NCBI GenBank assembly: GCA_045576235.1
Contig: JAZNGA010000051.1
Location: forward strand, 1-22,320
Source: SIG437 sp045576235
Lineage (GTDB): Bacteria > Bacillota > Clostridia > UBA1381 > UBA9506
Length of the DNA stretch: 22,320 bases
Direction of reading: 5' to 3'
Below are positions 1 through 6,488 of this stretch, in pieces. Position numbers and translations under genes: made by a program. How positions within the stretch are numbered: the first letter of the stretch is position 1; each line of letters opens with the position of its first letter. The notes under the pieces were generated by a model. It did no database searches, was not told the DNA's origin, and saw only the letters and a list, made by a program, of their open reading frames with translations.

Positions 1-30
1 TCCACTTTTACAACAATGAAAGAATACAAA

Positions 31-68
31 TTAAAACAAAACTGACACCGTTGGAAAAACGATGTCAG
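31..68 (-). terminator. Intrinsic terminator downstream of trmD
   Basis: Read on the minus strand, an 11-bp stem (68-58 pairing with 52-42, one G-T wobble) closes a 5-base loop and is followed by TTTTGTTTTAA (41-31). This is a standard Rho-independent terminator shape. It ends the rimM-trmD unit, or acts as an attenuator before whatever lies beyond the window (rplS is the usual neighbour in Firmicutes, but is not visible here). Confidence 0.75.
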
Positions 69-101
69 TATGTTGCTTAAAATTTAATATTAACTACCAT
101 A

Positions 102-150
102 GTAGCTTTTTTGTGCTGTCTGCACAAACTGGTGCAGTTCACTTTGCTAC
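102..150 (-). other. Imperfect hairpin in the trmD 3' region
   Basis: On the minus strand GTAGC (150-146) can pair with GCTAC (106-102). Inside it, CTGCAC and GTGCAG form a perfect 6-bp stem with a 6-base loop, and GTG can pair with CAC. The stem is interrupted by internal loops and includes the trmD stop codon. It lies about 35 bases before the terminator. It could be an mRNA-stabilising structure or part of a leader for a gene beyond the window; neither is shown by the sequence. Confidence 0.4.
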
Positions 151-878
151 AGCTCCTTAATTTTTTCAATAATTTTTTTATCATCTTCAGATAGCTCTGC
201 ATTCAATAACATATCAGGTCTCTTTTTAAGTGTCCTTTCAAGAGACTTTTCGCGACGCCATTTGCTAATGTTGGCGTGATGACCTGAAAGCAGAACATCA
301 GGCACTTTTCTTCCCAAAAAATCGAGCGGTCTCGTATATTGTGGATATTCCAAAAGTCCCGAATAGTGAGATTCATTCTTATATGAATCCTCCGAGCTTA
401 AAACTCCAGGAATAAGTCTCGAAACAGAATCTATGACCGCCATAGCAGGAATTTCACCGCCTGTCAGAACATAATCCCCGATGGATAGTTCCATGTCTAC
501 TATTTCTTCGATAATTCTTTCGTCAACGCCTTCATAGTGTCCGCAAAGAAAAACAAGGTGTTTCTCTTTCGCAAGATTTATCGCCAGCTCTTGATTAAAA
601 ACCTTCCCCTGAGGAGACATATATATGACCTTTGGATTATATGTAAGACCCTCTGTTATGGATTGATATGCCAAGTAAATCGGTTCAGCCTGCATAATCA
701 TTCCTCCTCCACCACCATATGGCTCATCATCAACGGAGTTGTGCTTATTTTGAGCAAAATCTCTTATGTTAATACAATTTAATTCTATCAGATTATTCTT
801 AATTGCTCTTCCCGTTATGCTTGAGTTTACAACATTTTCGACTAATTCGGGAAAAAGAGTCAGACAGTCAAATATCAT
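147..878 (-). CDS. trmD: tRNA (guanine-N1)-methyltransferase TrmD
   Basis: TrmD transfers a methyl group from S-adenosylmethionine to N1 of G37, beside the anticodon, in tRNAs reading leucine, proline and arginine codons, which prevents +1 frameshifting. The 243-residue protein has normal family length. It shows the glycine-rich GGGGGMIMQAEPI segment near residue 56, the trefoil-knot motif CGHYEGVDERI near residue 112, and SIGDYVLTGGEIPAM near residue 132. The ATG start is preceded by AGGGTG at suitable spacing. It lies 40 bases downstream of rimM, the usual partner, so the two are probably co-transcribed. The stop is TAG. The same frame then stays open for 18 more codons to a TAA at 90-92 (see findings). 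The identification is secure. Confidence 0.97.
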   Translation of the reverse strand: MIFDCLTLFPELVENVVNSSITGRAIKNNLIELNCINIRDFAQNKHNSVDDEPYGGGGGMIMQAEPIYLAYQSITEGLTYNPKVIYMSPQGKVFNQELAINLAKEKHLVFLCGHYEGVDERIIEEIVDMELSIGDYVLTGGEIPAMAVIDSVSRLIPGVLSSEDSYKNESHYSGLLEYPQYTRPLDFLGRKVPDVLLSGHHANISKWRREKSLERTLKKRPDMLLNAELSEDDKKIIEKIKEL

Positions 879-918
879 TATATCACCCTGCTTTTAAGCA
901 ATAATTTTAAAAATGATT

Positions 919-1416
919 TTAATCTAAAATCCCATCAATCAGATTAATTTCCATGATTTTATTCTCTAAATCTATGTTTTTTATAAACTCCTTCACTGCA
1001 GGAATATAAACTTCTCTGCCTTCAGCTGTTCTCACGCTATAGACATCATTTGCGCCCGTTTTGAAAACATCTGAAACAACACCAATTTCATTATTTTGTG
1101 CAAAAACTTTTATACCTAATAAATCTCCGACATAAAACACGCCATCAGGCAGATTCTTACTTTTTTCAGTAAGCAGAACAGTTCCCTTAAAGTTTTCTGC
1201 CTCGTTCATATCTTTAATTTCTTTGAACTTGACGATTGCGCAATTTTTATGAAAACGAAGTTTTTCAGGTGTTAATTCAATGAATTCTTCGTTTTTTTTG
1301 TAGAAATATTTTTTAAAGTCTTCAAATTCATAAAGGTCATCAATCCATGAATTGATTTTCACCTCGCCGCGCACTCCATGCGTGTTAACTATCTGCCCGA
1401 TTTCAATTAAATCCAT
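919..1416 (-). CDS. rimM: Ribosome maturation factor RimM
   Basis: RimM is a cytosolic assembly factor that binds ribosomal protein S19 and helps mature the head of the 30S subunit. The 165-residue length fits the family. The N-terminal motif GQIVNTHGVRGEVKI (residues 7-21) is the hallmark of the RimM barrel domain, and the C-terminal half (from about residue 90, with VFYVGDLLGIKV and later EVYIPAVKEFI) is the PRC-barrel domain. The ATG at 1414-1416 is preceded by GAGGTG. It is followed by trmD, as in most bacteria. The upstream neighbour is clpX behind a terminator-like hairpin, not the usual rpsP and KH-protein genes. Confidence 0.96.
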   Translation of the reverse strand: MDLIEIGQIVNTHGVRGEVKINSWIDDLYEFEDFKKYFYKKNEEFIELTPEKLRFHKNCAIVKFKEIKDMNEAENFKGTVLLTEKSKNLPDGVFYVGDLLGIKVFAQNNEIGVVSDVFKTGANDVYSVRTAEGREVYIPAVKEFIKNIDLENKIMEINLIDGILD

Positions 1417-1430
1417 ATATCACACCTCAC

Positions 1431-1471
1431 TCAACAAAATATAGGGAATTGCAAAATGCAGCTCCCTATAT
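1431..1471 (-). terminator. Terminator or attenuator between clpX and rimM
   Basis: On the minus strand a 9-bp stem (ATATAGGGA with TCCCTATAT, 1471-1463 and 1447-1439), a short internal mismatch and an inner TGCA/TGCA stem form a hairpin followed by TTTGTTG. It sits between the clpX stop and the rimM ribosome binding site, only about 22 bases before the rimM ATG. It probably terminates tig-clpP-clpX transcription. I could not find a separate rimM promoter, so some read-through is likely. Confidence 0.65.
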
Positions 1472-1484
1472 AAAATATATTAAA

Positions 1485-2762
1485 TTATGATACTGATTCC
1501 TCAGCAGGAAGCGATTTTTTTCCTCGTTCTTTATATGTTATTTTCGGAGCTTTTTTCTCAGTTACACATTCTTTTGTTATTATACACTTATTTGCATTTT
1601 CAACAGAAGGAATTGAATACATCGTGTCAAGGAGCAACTCCTCCATAATTGAACGCAATCCCCTTGCACCAGTTTTTCTTGCAAGCGCCTTTTTGGCAAT
1701 TTCTTCAACAGAAGCATCATCCATTTCAAGCTGAACACCATCAAGCTCAAAAAGCTTCTTATATTGTTTTAAAAGAGCATTTTTTGGTTCTTTAATTATG
1801 CGAACAAGCGCTTCTTTATCAAGCAAATCTAAAGTTGTAATAACGGGGATTCTGCCGATAAGCTCGGGAATAAGTCCAAATTTGAGCAAATCCTGAGGCT
1901 CAATTTTAGCAAGCATTTCACCGATGTCTTTATCAGCTTCTTTGCTTTTTATATCAGCGCCAAACCCCAAAGCTTTCGTTCCTGTTCTTGCTCCGATTAT
2001 CTTTTCGATGCCTTCAAACGCACCACCACATATAAACAAGATGTTTGTTGTGTCGATCTGGATAAATTCCTGATGCGGATGCTTTCTGCCACCCGTCGGC
2101 GGAACAGATGCTATCGTTCCCTCTAAAATTTTCAAAAGTGCCTGCTGAACGCCTTCTCCACTCACATCTCTCGTTATTGATGTGTTTTCTGATTTTCTTG
2201 TTATTTTATCAATTTCATCAATGTAGATAATGCCACGCTGCGCTTCTTCAATTGAATTATCAGCTGCCTGAATAAGCTTGAGCAAGATGTTTTCAACATC
2301 CTCGCCAACATAACCGGCTTCGGTTAATGTCGTTGCGTCAGCAATTGCAAAAGGAACATTTAAAATTTTAGCAAGAGTTTGTGCAAGCAATGTTTTACCC
2401 GAGCCCGTAGGACCTAAAAGAAGAATGTTTGATTTTTGAATTGCTACATCTCCAAGCTGCCTTTGAGCTTCAATGCGCTTATAGTGGTTATATACTGCAA
2501 CAGAAAGCGTTTTCTTTGCATTTTCCTGCCCAATTACATACTGATCAAGCACTTCTTTGATTTCTTTAGGCTTAGGAAGACCTGAAAGATTTATGTCGCT
2601 CTCGGCCATTTCAAAATTACTGCCCATATAGCTATTGCACAGAGCAATACATTCATTACAAATATTTGCATTTGGACCTTTAAAAAGCTTTAAAACCTGA
2701 CCTTCTGTTGCACCGCAGAAATTACAGCGCAATTCGGTGTTATCTCCATCTTTATTTACCAA
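1485..2762 (-). CDS. clpX: ATP-dependent Clp protease ATP-binding subunit ClpX
   Basis: ClpX is the AAA+ unfoldase that feeds substrates into ClpP. Visible features, numbered from the chosen start: a four-cysteine zinc-binding domain (C13, C16, C35, C38), Walker A GPTGSGKT (about 117-124), pore loop GYVGED (about 150), Walker B IIYIDEID (about 178-185), an LGFGA loop matching the IGF-type ClpP docking loop, and sensor-2 TGARGLRSIMEE. I chose the TTG at 2760-2762: AGAGGTG lies six bases before it, and this start leaves 12 residues before the first cysteine, as in B. subtilis ClpX as I recall it. A GTG at 2769-2771 is also in frame but falls inside that ribosome binding site, and the overlapping ATG is out of frame. 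The start lies 14 bases after clpP, giving a tig-clpP-clpX operon. Confidence 0.97.
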   Translation of the reverse strand: MVNKDGDNTELRCNFCGATEGQVLKLFKGPNANICNECIALCNSYMGSNFEMAESDINLSGLPKPKEIKEVLDQYVIGQENAKKTLSVAVYNHYKRIEAQRQLGDVAIQKSNILLLGPTGSGKTLLAQTLAKILNVPFAIADATTLTEAGYVGEDVENILLKLIQAADNSIEEAQRGIIYIDEIDKITRKSENTSITRDVSGEGVQQALLKILEGTIASVPPTGGRKHPHQEFIQIDTTNILFICGGAFEGIEKIIGARTGTKALGFGADIKSKEADKDIGEMLAKIEPQDLLKFGLIPELIGRIPVITTLDLLDKEALVRIIKEPKNALLKQYKKLFELDGVQLEMDDASVEEIAKKALARKTGARGLRSIMEELLLDTMYSIPSVENANKCIITKECVTEKKAPKITYKERGKKSLPAEESVS

Positions 2763-2776
2763 ATCATACACCTCTT

Positions 2777-3367
2777 TTATTTCTGAGTTCTTGAAACAAT
2801 AACCTCATCAACAAGTCCATATTCTTTTGCTTGCTGAGCTGTCATAAAATTATCGCGTTCCGTGTCGCGTTCAATAGTCTCTAAAGACTGCCCTGTTCTT
2901 TCACTTAAAATTTCATTTAATGTCTTTTTGATTTTAATTATTCTGTCAGCATGAATCTTTATATCAGTTGCCTGACCTTGCATACCGCCAAGTGGCTGAT
3001 GAATCATAATTTCGCTATTAGGAAGTGCAAAACGCTTTCCCTTTGTTCCTGCGGCAAGCAAAAAAGCTCCCATACTTGCCGCCATACCCACACAAATTGT
3101 TGACACATCGCACTTTATGTATTGCATTGTGTCATAAATTGCCATACCTGATGTTATTGAGCCACCAGGACTATTAATGTAAAACTGAATGTCTTTATCC
3201 GGGTCTTCTCCCTCAAGATATAGCATCTGGGCAACAACCAGGCTTGCAGTTACATCATTTACCTCCTCTGAGAGGAAAATGATTCTGTCCTTTAAAAGCC
3301 TCGAATAAATGTCATACGAGCGCTCTCCTCTGTTTGTCTGTTCAACTACTACAGGAACTAAACTCAT
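2777..3367 (-). CDS. clpP: ATP-dependent Clp protease proteolytic subunit ClpP
   Basis: ClpP is the serine peptidase that forms the double seven-membered ring degrading proteins delivered by ClpX (and ClpC where present). The 196-residue protein carries the full catalytic triad at Ser98 (GMAASMGAF), His123 (MIHQPLGG) and Asp172 (TERDNF), the standard ClpP numbering. The N-terminal gate region SLVPVVVEQT is intact. ATG start with AAGGTAAGG upstream. It lies between tig and clpX. A 12-bp hairpin between tig and clpP suggests that levels of the two are not simply linked. No obvious promoter of its own was found. Confidence 0.98.
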   Translation of the reverse strand: MSLVPVVVEQTNRGERSYDIYSRLLKDRIIFLSEEVNDVTASLVVAQMLYLEGEDPDKDIQFYINSPGGSITSGMAIYDTMQYIKCDVSTICVGMAASMGAFLLAAGTKGKRFALPNSEIMIHQPLGGMQGQATDIKIHADRIIKIKKTLNEILSERTGQSLETIERDTERDNFMTAQQAKEYGLVDEVIVSRTQK

Positions 3368-3400
3368 TTTAAACCTTACCTTTCCGCTCTTTATATAAAG

Positions 3401-3434
3401 TAAACACGCTTTAAATGAATTGTTTAAAGCGTGT
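3401..3434 (-). terminator. Hairpin between tig and clpP
   Basis: A perfect 12-bp stem (3404-3415 with 3423-3434) around a 7-base loop, followed on the minus strand by TTTACTTTATAT. The T tract is interrupted, so termination may be partial. It probably adjusts how much transcription from the tig promoter reaches clpP and clpX, or protects the tig mRNA 3' end. Confidence 0.5.
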
Positions 3435-3452
3435 CAGAGCTAAGCTCAAATC

Positions 3453-4799
3453 TTATTCTTCAGTTTCCTCTTTTGCCTCTTCTTCTTTTGCCTTTGTTGT
3501 ACGAGGTTTTCTCGGTTTTGACCATTTTGCATTTTCCACTAAGAAATCAATAGCAATCTCAAATTTCATATCCTCTTTGATTGCATCGGCATTATTTCCA
3601 AGAAGTTCTTTAATCTTTTCAACTTCCATGCCATACTGCTCTGCCATAGATTTAAGCTTTTCTTCATATTTTTCATCTGAAACTTCAAAAGCTTCTGCCT
3701 CAATAACTTTTTCTAAAATGAGATTTCCTTTAATCTGCTTTTCAGCCTGAGGCTTCATCATTTCTTTATATTGGTCAATGCTTGTTCCCATATATCCGAG
3801 ATACTGTTCGAAAGAAATACCCTGACTCTGCATTCTCATATTATTTTCACGGATAATGTCAGCAATTCTTGACTCAATCATACAATCAGGAACTGAAATC
3901 TCTGTTGCTTCAGTTAAAGCATCCATAACAGCATTTTCTTTTTCGATTTTTGTATTTTCTGCTGCTCTTTCTTCAAGCTTTGCTTTAATGTCAGCCTTGA
4001 GCTCATCTAATGTGTCAAATTCGCTCACATCTTTTGCAAACTCGTCATCAAGTTCAGGGAGCTCTTTATATTGTATGTTATTAACCTTAACTTTGAACAC
4101 AGCCGGCTTGCCCTTTAATTCTTCAGCATGATATTCTTCGGGGAATGTCACATTAACATCAAATTCCTCACCAATGTTCTTGCCGATAATCTGCTCTTCA
4201 AAACCCGGGATAAACTGACCGCTTCCAATTGTGAGGTCATAGTTTTCTCCCTTTCCGCCAGGGAATGCCACATCATCAACAAAGCCTTCAAAGTTGATGT
4301 TTGTAATATCTCCATTTTCGACAGCTCTGTCTTCAACAGCAACAAGTCTTGAACCTCTTTCCTGTTTCTGCTTGAGTTCTGCTTCAACATCATCATCGGA
4401 TACATTATGTACAATTTCTTTTAATTTTATACCTTTATATTCACCAAGCTCAAATTCAGGCTTTAAAGTAACCTTAACATCAATTACAAGGTCTTTACCT
4501 TCTCCAATTTCTTTAATATCAACACTTGGTGAATCAACGGGCGTTAAATCAAGTTCTTTTACTGCTTCTTCGTATGCTTTAGGGAAAACCATATCAATAG
4601 CATCCTCGTAAAATACACCTTCACCATATGTTTTCTCAATTAATTTTCTTGGAGCCTTGCCTTTTCTGAAGCCCGGAACTGTGATTTTCTTCACATTCTT
4701 TTTAAATGAGCTGTCAAGAGCACCATTAAAATCAGCTGTTGCGATTGTCAGAGTAAACTCTGCAACGCCGTTTTCTTTTTTTGTTAACACTGTAGACAT
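3453..4799 (-). CDS. tig: Trigger factor, ribosome-bound chaperone and prolyl isomerase
   Basis: Trigger factor docks on ribosomal protein L23 at the exit tunnel and shields nascent chains; its middle domain is an FKBP-type peptidyl-prolyl isomerase. The 448-residue protein shows the ribosome-binding motif GFRKGKAPRK (about residues 44-53), an FKBP-like domain (about 155-245, including INFEGFVDDVAFPGG and FIPGFEEQIIG) and a long C-terminal chaperone domain. It ends in a charged lysine- and glutamate-rich tail (TTKAKEEEAKEETEE), which is common in Firmicutes but not conserved in sequence. ATG start with GGGAGGA at 8-9 bases. It is the first gene of tig-clpP-clpX. Confidence 0.97.
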   Translation of the reverse strand: MSTVLTKKENGVAEFTLTIATADFNGALDSSFKKNVKKITVPGFRKGKAPRKLIEKTYGEGVFYEDAIDMVFPKAYEEAVKELDLTPVDSPSVDIKEIGEGKDLVIDVKVTLKPEFELGEYKGIKLKEIVHNVSDDDVEAELKQKQERGSRLVAVEDRAVENGDITNINFEGFVDDVAFPGGKGENYDLTIGSGQFIPGFEEQIIGKNIGEEFDVNVTFPEEYHAEELKGKPAVFKVKVNNIQYKELPELDDEFAKDVSEFDTLDELKADIKAKLEERAAENTKIEKENAVMDALTEATEISVPDCMIESRIADIIRENNMRMQSQGISFEQYLGYMGTSIDQYKEMMKPQAEKQIKGNLILEKVIEAEAFEVSDEKYEEKLKSMAEQYGMEVEKIKELLGNNADAIKEDMKFEIAIDFLVENAKWSKPRKPRTTKAKEEEAKEETEE

Positions 4800-4847
4800 C
4801 TTGTTGTCCTCCCGATTAAAACTTTACTTATTTTATCACGATATGGT

Positions 4848-4876
4848 ATTATATCACAATTTGTAAATATATTCAA
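4848..4876 (-). promoter_or_regulatory. SigA-type promoter of tig-clpP-clpX
   Basis: Minus strand: -35 TTGAAT (4876-4871), 17-base spacer, -10 TATAAT (4853-4848). The predicted start near 4841 leaves a leader of about 40 bases before the tig ATG. No CtsR-like direct heptamer repeat or CIRCE inverted repeat is visible, so heat-shock control by those repressors is not supported. Confidence 0.75.
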
Positions 4877-4911
4877 TAGAAAAAATCATTATTTTTTTAA
4901 TATTTCTAAAA

Positions 4912-5745
4912 TTATTTTGTTAATTTTATACCATAAGACCAAATCACTTCAAGTTCTTCGCTTTTTAAAAAGTCCTTGGGAAGGATAAGCACCCCTCCAT
5001 CCGAGTCAATATCAACGCCCTGACTTTTATATGCACTCCAAACAAGATGCGAACAATGAGTTTTTAAAATTTCTTCAGTTTCATTTTCAGTTTTATTAAA
5101 AACTCCTGAAAGCAGGTCATATTTCACATCATACAGCTTTTCTCTTGCATAGTTTACAACATTTTCAATTTCATTATCAGAAAGATTTTTAGGTCTGAGC
5201 ACAGCTAAAGAGGAATAGCGTCTCCATCCTGCAATAGTTCCGTAGTCTGAATTCATTCCAATCATCATTGCTTCTAATGTCTCTGCTTCATCAGCATTTG
5301 TTAAGAGAGCTGCATGTCCGTGTCTGAAAAAAAGTGTGTGAGTTGATTTTGTTATTAATATATCTCCGGTTTTTAATGGTGGAAGCTTCAGTTTTACAGC
5401 TTTTCCGTTTTCATCATTAAGAGTTTCTGCCTTCGTTACAGGAAAAAACAAATAATTGCAATCAACATTATATTCTGAAAAATTCTGTTTTTGAAAATCC
5501 CTGAGTTCTACTAGCGGATTATTTGTCTGCATAATGTCACAGACAGCACTTTTGCTGAGACCGGTCTGCTTTTTAAGAATCATATACTCTTCGTCAGTTA
5601 TTCCATCTGAAATTATTTTTTCTATGTCAATCTGTTTTTCTTTTGAGATAAAATAAGCTCCATATTCTGAAATAATATGACTGCTCAAAATTATAAGTGC
5701 AACTATACTTATTACAAAAAAAGTTTTTTTAATTTTCATTTTCAT
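4912..5745 (-). CDS. Membrane-anchored permuted NlpC/P60 (YiiX/YebB-like) cysteine hydrolase
   Basis: The 277-residue protein has an N-terminal positively charged stretch and one hydrophobic segment (about residues 8-24), so it is probably tethered to or exported across the membrane. The C-terminal half has the layout of circularly permuted NlpC/P60 enzymes: GDILIT (127-132), a histidine in RHGHAALL (His144), and the catalytic cysteine near the end in THCSHLVWSAY (Cys231). Such enzymes cleave amide or thioester bonds, often in cell-wall peptides or lipids; the substrate is unknown here. Residues 40-100 show no domain I recognise. The first of two close ATGs follows AGGAAGG at six bases. The gene is divergent from spoVAC, which makes a spore-envelope role possible, by inference only. 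No terminator hairpin is visible before the tig promoter. Confidence 0.8.
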   Translation of the reverse strand: MKMKIKKTFFVISIVALIILSSHIISEYGAYFISKEKQIDIEKIISDGITDEEYMILKKQTGLSKSAVCDIMQTNNPLVELRDFQKQNFSEYNVDCNYLFFPVTKAETLNDENGKAVKLKLPPLKTGDILITKSTHTLFFRHGHAALLTNADEAETLEAMMIGMNSDYGTIAGWRRYSSLAVLRPKNLSDNEIENVVNYAREKLYDVKYDLLSGVFNKTENETEEILKTHCSHLVWSAYKSQGVDIDSDGGVLILPKDFLKSEELEVIWSYGIKLTK

Positions 5746-5849
5746 AGTTGCCTTCCTTTCTGTTTCATATTATCAAATATTTTTAAGAAAAAAATAAATA
5801 TTAGTATAATTCATTTTAAAAAAATTAAAATATAATTGAGGTGATAGAG

Positions 5850-6001
5850 TGAAACAAAATGCTTTAAAACATATTATTTTAGTGCTTATTACAGTTGTTT
5901 TTTTAGTAATAACATTAGGCTTTATTTCAACAGAGAAAAAAACTGACGATAAAAAAGCCATCTTTTTAAAAAAAATAATTGCGAGGAAATCATATGAATA
6001 A
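5850..6001 (+). pseudogene. Frameshifted small membrane-peptide ORF upstream of spoVAC
   Basis: A GTG at 5850 follows a good ribosome binding site (GAGGTG, 5839-5844) and encodes MKQNALKHII before an in-frame TAG at 5880-5882. One missing base near 5877-5880 would join it to the next frame, which runs from 5879 as LVLITVVFLVITLGF and then a lysine-rich tail to a TAA at 5999-6001. The restored product would have 50 residues, with one membrane helix. The stop overlaps the spoVAC start codon region, as in translationally coupled gene pairs. It may be a decayed gene, a sequencing error in an AT-rich run, or two chance frames; a short form from GTG 5882 lacks a ribosome binding site. I do not recognise a family. 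Confidence 0.4.
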
Positions 6002-6440
6002 CATGACGAATAACGAATATAAAAAATATGTAGATAAAAAAACACCCAATTCAAGCTTTTTTAAGGATGTCTTTTTTGCATTTTTTATCGGCGGTATTAT
6101 TTGTATAATCGGACAGCTTTTTTCAGACGGATATATGAAGATTGGGCTTGAGAAAGAGCTTTCAGCTACAGCTACTTCCATAACCCTTATATTATTCAGT
6201 TGTATTTTAACCGGACTTGGAATCTACGATAAAATCGCAAAGCACGCAGGCGCAGGAACAATTGTGCCGATAACGGGATTTGCCAACTCTGTTGTTTCGC
6301 CCGCGATGGAGTTTAAAAGCGAAGGATTTGTTTTGGGATTAGCTGCAAAAATGTTTATAATTGCCGGTCCTGTTTTAGTTTATGGAATCACAGCATCCGT
6401 TCTTGCAGGAATATATTATTATATTATCTCGTTGATTTAA
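5994..6440 (+). CDS. spoVAC: Stage V sporulation protein AC
   Basis: SpoVAC is an inner spore membrane protein that works with other SpoVA proteins in dipicolinic acid uptake during sporulation and release in germination; B. subtilis SpoVAC behaves as a mechanosensitive channel. The 148-residue protein matches the family along its length: an amphipathic N terminus, then hydrophobic helices beginning FFIGGIICIIGQL, LILFSCILTGLGIYD, and the most conserved segment HAGAGTIVPITGFANSVVSPAMEFKSEG split over two helices. The ATG at 5994 is preceded by GCGAGG at seven bases; a second ATG at 6003 is less well placed. spoVAD and spoVAE, its usual partners, are not adjacent. A bidirectional terminator follows. 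Expression would be expected in the forespore under SigG, but no clear SigG promoter is visible. Confidence 0.93.
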   Translation: MNNMTNNEYKKYVDKKTPNSSFFKDVFFAFFIGGIICIIGQLFSDGYMKIGLEKELSATATSITLILFSCILTGLGIYDKIAKHAGAGTIVPITGFANSVVSPAMEFKSEGFVLGLAAKMFIIAGPVLVYGITASVLAGIYYYIISLI

Positions 6441-6450
6441 TAAACTCGCT

Positions 6451-6488
6451 TTTAAAAAAGGGGGGCTTTAACAGCCCCCCTTTTTAAA
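6451..6488. terminator. Bidirectional terminator between spoVAC and smc
   Basis: Six Gs (6460-6465) pair with six Cs (6475-6480), extended by CT/AG inside and five A-T pairs outside, with a 5-base loop (6468-6472). The A and T runs on both flanks give a U tract in either direction. It serves the convergent genes spoVAC (plus) and smc (minus). The smc stop codon (6484-6486) lies inside the outer arm. Confidence 0.9.

Noticed and set aside
4148..4414. Long reading frames inside tig, smc and other genes on either strand.
   Set aside because: They lie within well-supported genes, lack ribosome binding sites and have composition typical of shadow frames.
5743..5772. Possible SigG promoter for spoVAC (CATATTA at 5766-5772 as -10).
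   Set aside because: No GNATA-type -35 lies at the required 15-17 base spacing; the nearest match is too far and overlaps the divergent gene's start.
5804..5837. SigA- or SigF/G-like elements (GTATA at 5804, TATAAT at 5832) before the micro-ORF.
   Set aside because: The pairs do not combine with a good partner element, and AT-rich sequence makes such hexamers common.
5773..6054. Minus-strand 93-codon frame across the spoVAC upstream region.
   Set aside because: It overlaps spoVAC and the better supported micro-ORF, has no ribosome binding site and is dominated by F and K codons from AT-rich DNA.
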